Assembly: GCF_001186125.1 (NCBI RefSeq)
Contig: NW_014039673.1
Span: forward strand, 1 to 21,032
Direction: 5' to 3'
Length of the DNA stretch: 21,032 bases
DNA from: Sphaeroforma arctica JP610
Lineage: Eukaryota > Opisthokonta > Ichthyosporea > Ichthyophonida
Each line of letters opens with the position of its first letter. Position 1 is the stretch's first letter. Made by a program: the position numbers and the translations under genes. The notes beneath the pieces were generated by a model, which was not told where the DNA came from, ran no database searches, and worked only from the letters and a program-made list of their open reading frames with translations. Of the stretch, positions 20,369-21,032 are shown piece after piece.

Positions 20369-20627
20369 CTATGCCTTGTCAGTCGTGTGCTCATTGACTG
20401 CGTCGATGCACTTTGTATACAGGTCCACAGGCCACTTTTGGGATCTGGGGTTATTAAGTACACGCCCATCCCAGATAGTATGGGTTGTCTTGTCGTTTAG
20501 CTCCAGCATAAGATTGAATGCTTTGGAGCGAGGTTTTGTCTCGTTCAGTACTACATCGACACCAGGGAAGGCGTCCTCCAAGGCCGCTTTGAAAGCGTTC
20601 CCCTTGGAGCGGTACGTGCCTCATGAA
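20369..20627 (-). CDS. SELENOH: Selenoprotein H homologue, last coding exon with in-frame TGA (5' part missing)
   Basis: A splice acceptor (CATACAG, AG at 20629-20628) opens an exon. It contributes one base, then TCA (Ser), then TGA at 20623-20621, then an open frame to TAG (20369-20371). After the TGA it reads GTYRSKGNAFKAALEDAFPG, then VDVVLNETKPRSKAF, LMLELND, IWDGRVLNNPR and KWP, ending in VNEHTTDKA. From memory, human SELENOH has CTSURVYGRN, VNPTKPR, SFEV, LWTGIKKGPPR and KFP. The two align without gaps from Ser-Sec to KFP/KWP, with 31 residues from the TGA to the end of KPR in both. TGA therefore falls exactly on the selenocysteine of the CxxU redox motif. The family has a thioredoxin-like fold, and animal members are nuclear redox proteins. 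The cysteine of CxxU must come from an upstream exon ending TGY-NN. That exon was not identified with confidence, and it may lie past the window edge. No convincing SECIS was seen. Confidence 0.85.
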
Positions 20628-21032
20628 CTGTATGCAAAGGTGTGCAGTGCAAAATTAGATCAAGTTTGGTACAAACAAATTTAAAACTGATCTTCTGCTA
20701 ATCGAATTGAAACAGTTGAGGACCGAGGTAGTACTGTAAGATCTACGTGACCAACTTTCTACTCTAATTCACAAGCACACCACCAGACTTTGCACAGCAA
20801 AATATATATAATCACAAGCAATAAGCCCATCAAGAGTTTACATGAGGACATTAATACATAAACAATATCTGGTATATGAAAACAATTGGCGTCTCTAATT
20901 ATGCGGCTAGCATTTAATAAACATTCAATATCAAACTCTGAGCCTTAAATACAACAAACTGACAATGAATTCTATAATCACTACACTCAAGATGTCAATA
21001 GAGGCGCTGAATACAAAAGGCTCGATATATAT
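20628..21032 (-). other. Intron and possible upstream exon region of the SELENOH-like gene
   Basis: On the minus strand this AT-rich stretch leads into the acceptor at 20628. The preceding exon must end in a cysteine codon plus two bases before GT. Two places fit on spelling alone: TGTCA|GT with the exon edge at 20960, and TGCTT|GT with the exon edge at 20773. Neither has a clear start codon or family similarity upstream. The true exon may be outside the window. Confidence 0.35.

Noticed and set aside
20621-20623. TGA as an ordinary stop codon, with the gene starting after it
   Set aside because: Family similarity begins right at the TGA with gapless spacing to human SELENOH, so selenocysteine is the simpler reading.
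20773-20960. Two possible donor sites (TGCTT|GT and TGTCA|GT) for the exon that supplies the Cys of CxxU
   Set aside because: Both fit by spelling only. The frames upstream lack a start codon in the window and do not resemble the family's strand before the motif.
1-21032. tRNA, rRNA, CRISPR array or intact mobile element
   Set aside because: No cloverleaf with A and B boxes, rRNA-like block, regular repeat-spacer array, transposase/reverse-transcriptase motif or paired long terminal repeats were seen on reading both strands.

Overview
This window looks like nuclear DNA from an intron-rich, probably unicellular eukaryote. Genes are split by many GT-AG introns of about 140 to 1,280 bases, and the spacers are AT-rich and full of low-complexity sequence and short hairpins. 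There are no bacterial-style operons. The gene content (an SPX-less EXS protein, a mu-crystallin-type reductase, a GH114-like enzyme and a SELENOH-like protein) would fit a unicellular relative of animals such as an ichthyosporean, but that is inference. Both window edges are TA-rich, so they may be contig edges at TA microsatellites.

Layout. Bases 1-165 are a (TA)n tract. Bases 544-6466 (+) hold a 12-exon gene, reconstructed here, for a 398-residue EXS-domain membrane protein of the ERD1/XPR1/SYG1 superfamily without an SPX domain. A spacer at 6467-8652 contains a GC-richer block with nothing recognisable. Bases 8653-14570 (+) hold an 8-exon gene for a 320-residue ornithine cyclodeaminase/mu-crystallin family protein. 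Tail-to-tail with it, 14799-15749 (-) is an intronless gene for a secreted 316-residue GH114-like glycosidase. Bases 15850-19300 are an AT-rich gene desert with palindromes, a diverged two-copy repeat and short direct repeats. At the right edge, 20369-20627 (-) is the last coding exon of a selenoprotein H homologue with an in-frame TGA exactly where the family has selenocysteine. Its upstream exon or exons are not resolved.

Both multi-exon models keep frame across every junction, and their summed coding lengths divide by three (1,197 and 963 nt). This is strong internal support. The four genes share no obvious pathway: a Golgi/ER-type transporter-like protein, a cytosolic NAD(P)H oxidoreductase-fold enzyme, a secreted glycan hydrolase and a thioredoxin-fold redox protein.

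The most notable items are the probable selenoprotein H exon with its TGA codon, and the intronless secreted GH114-like gene among intron-dense neighbours.
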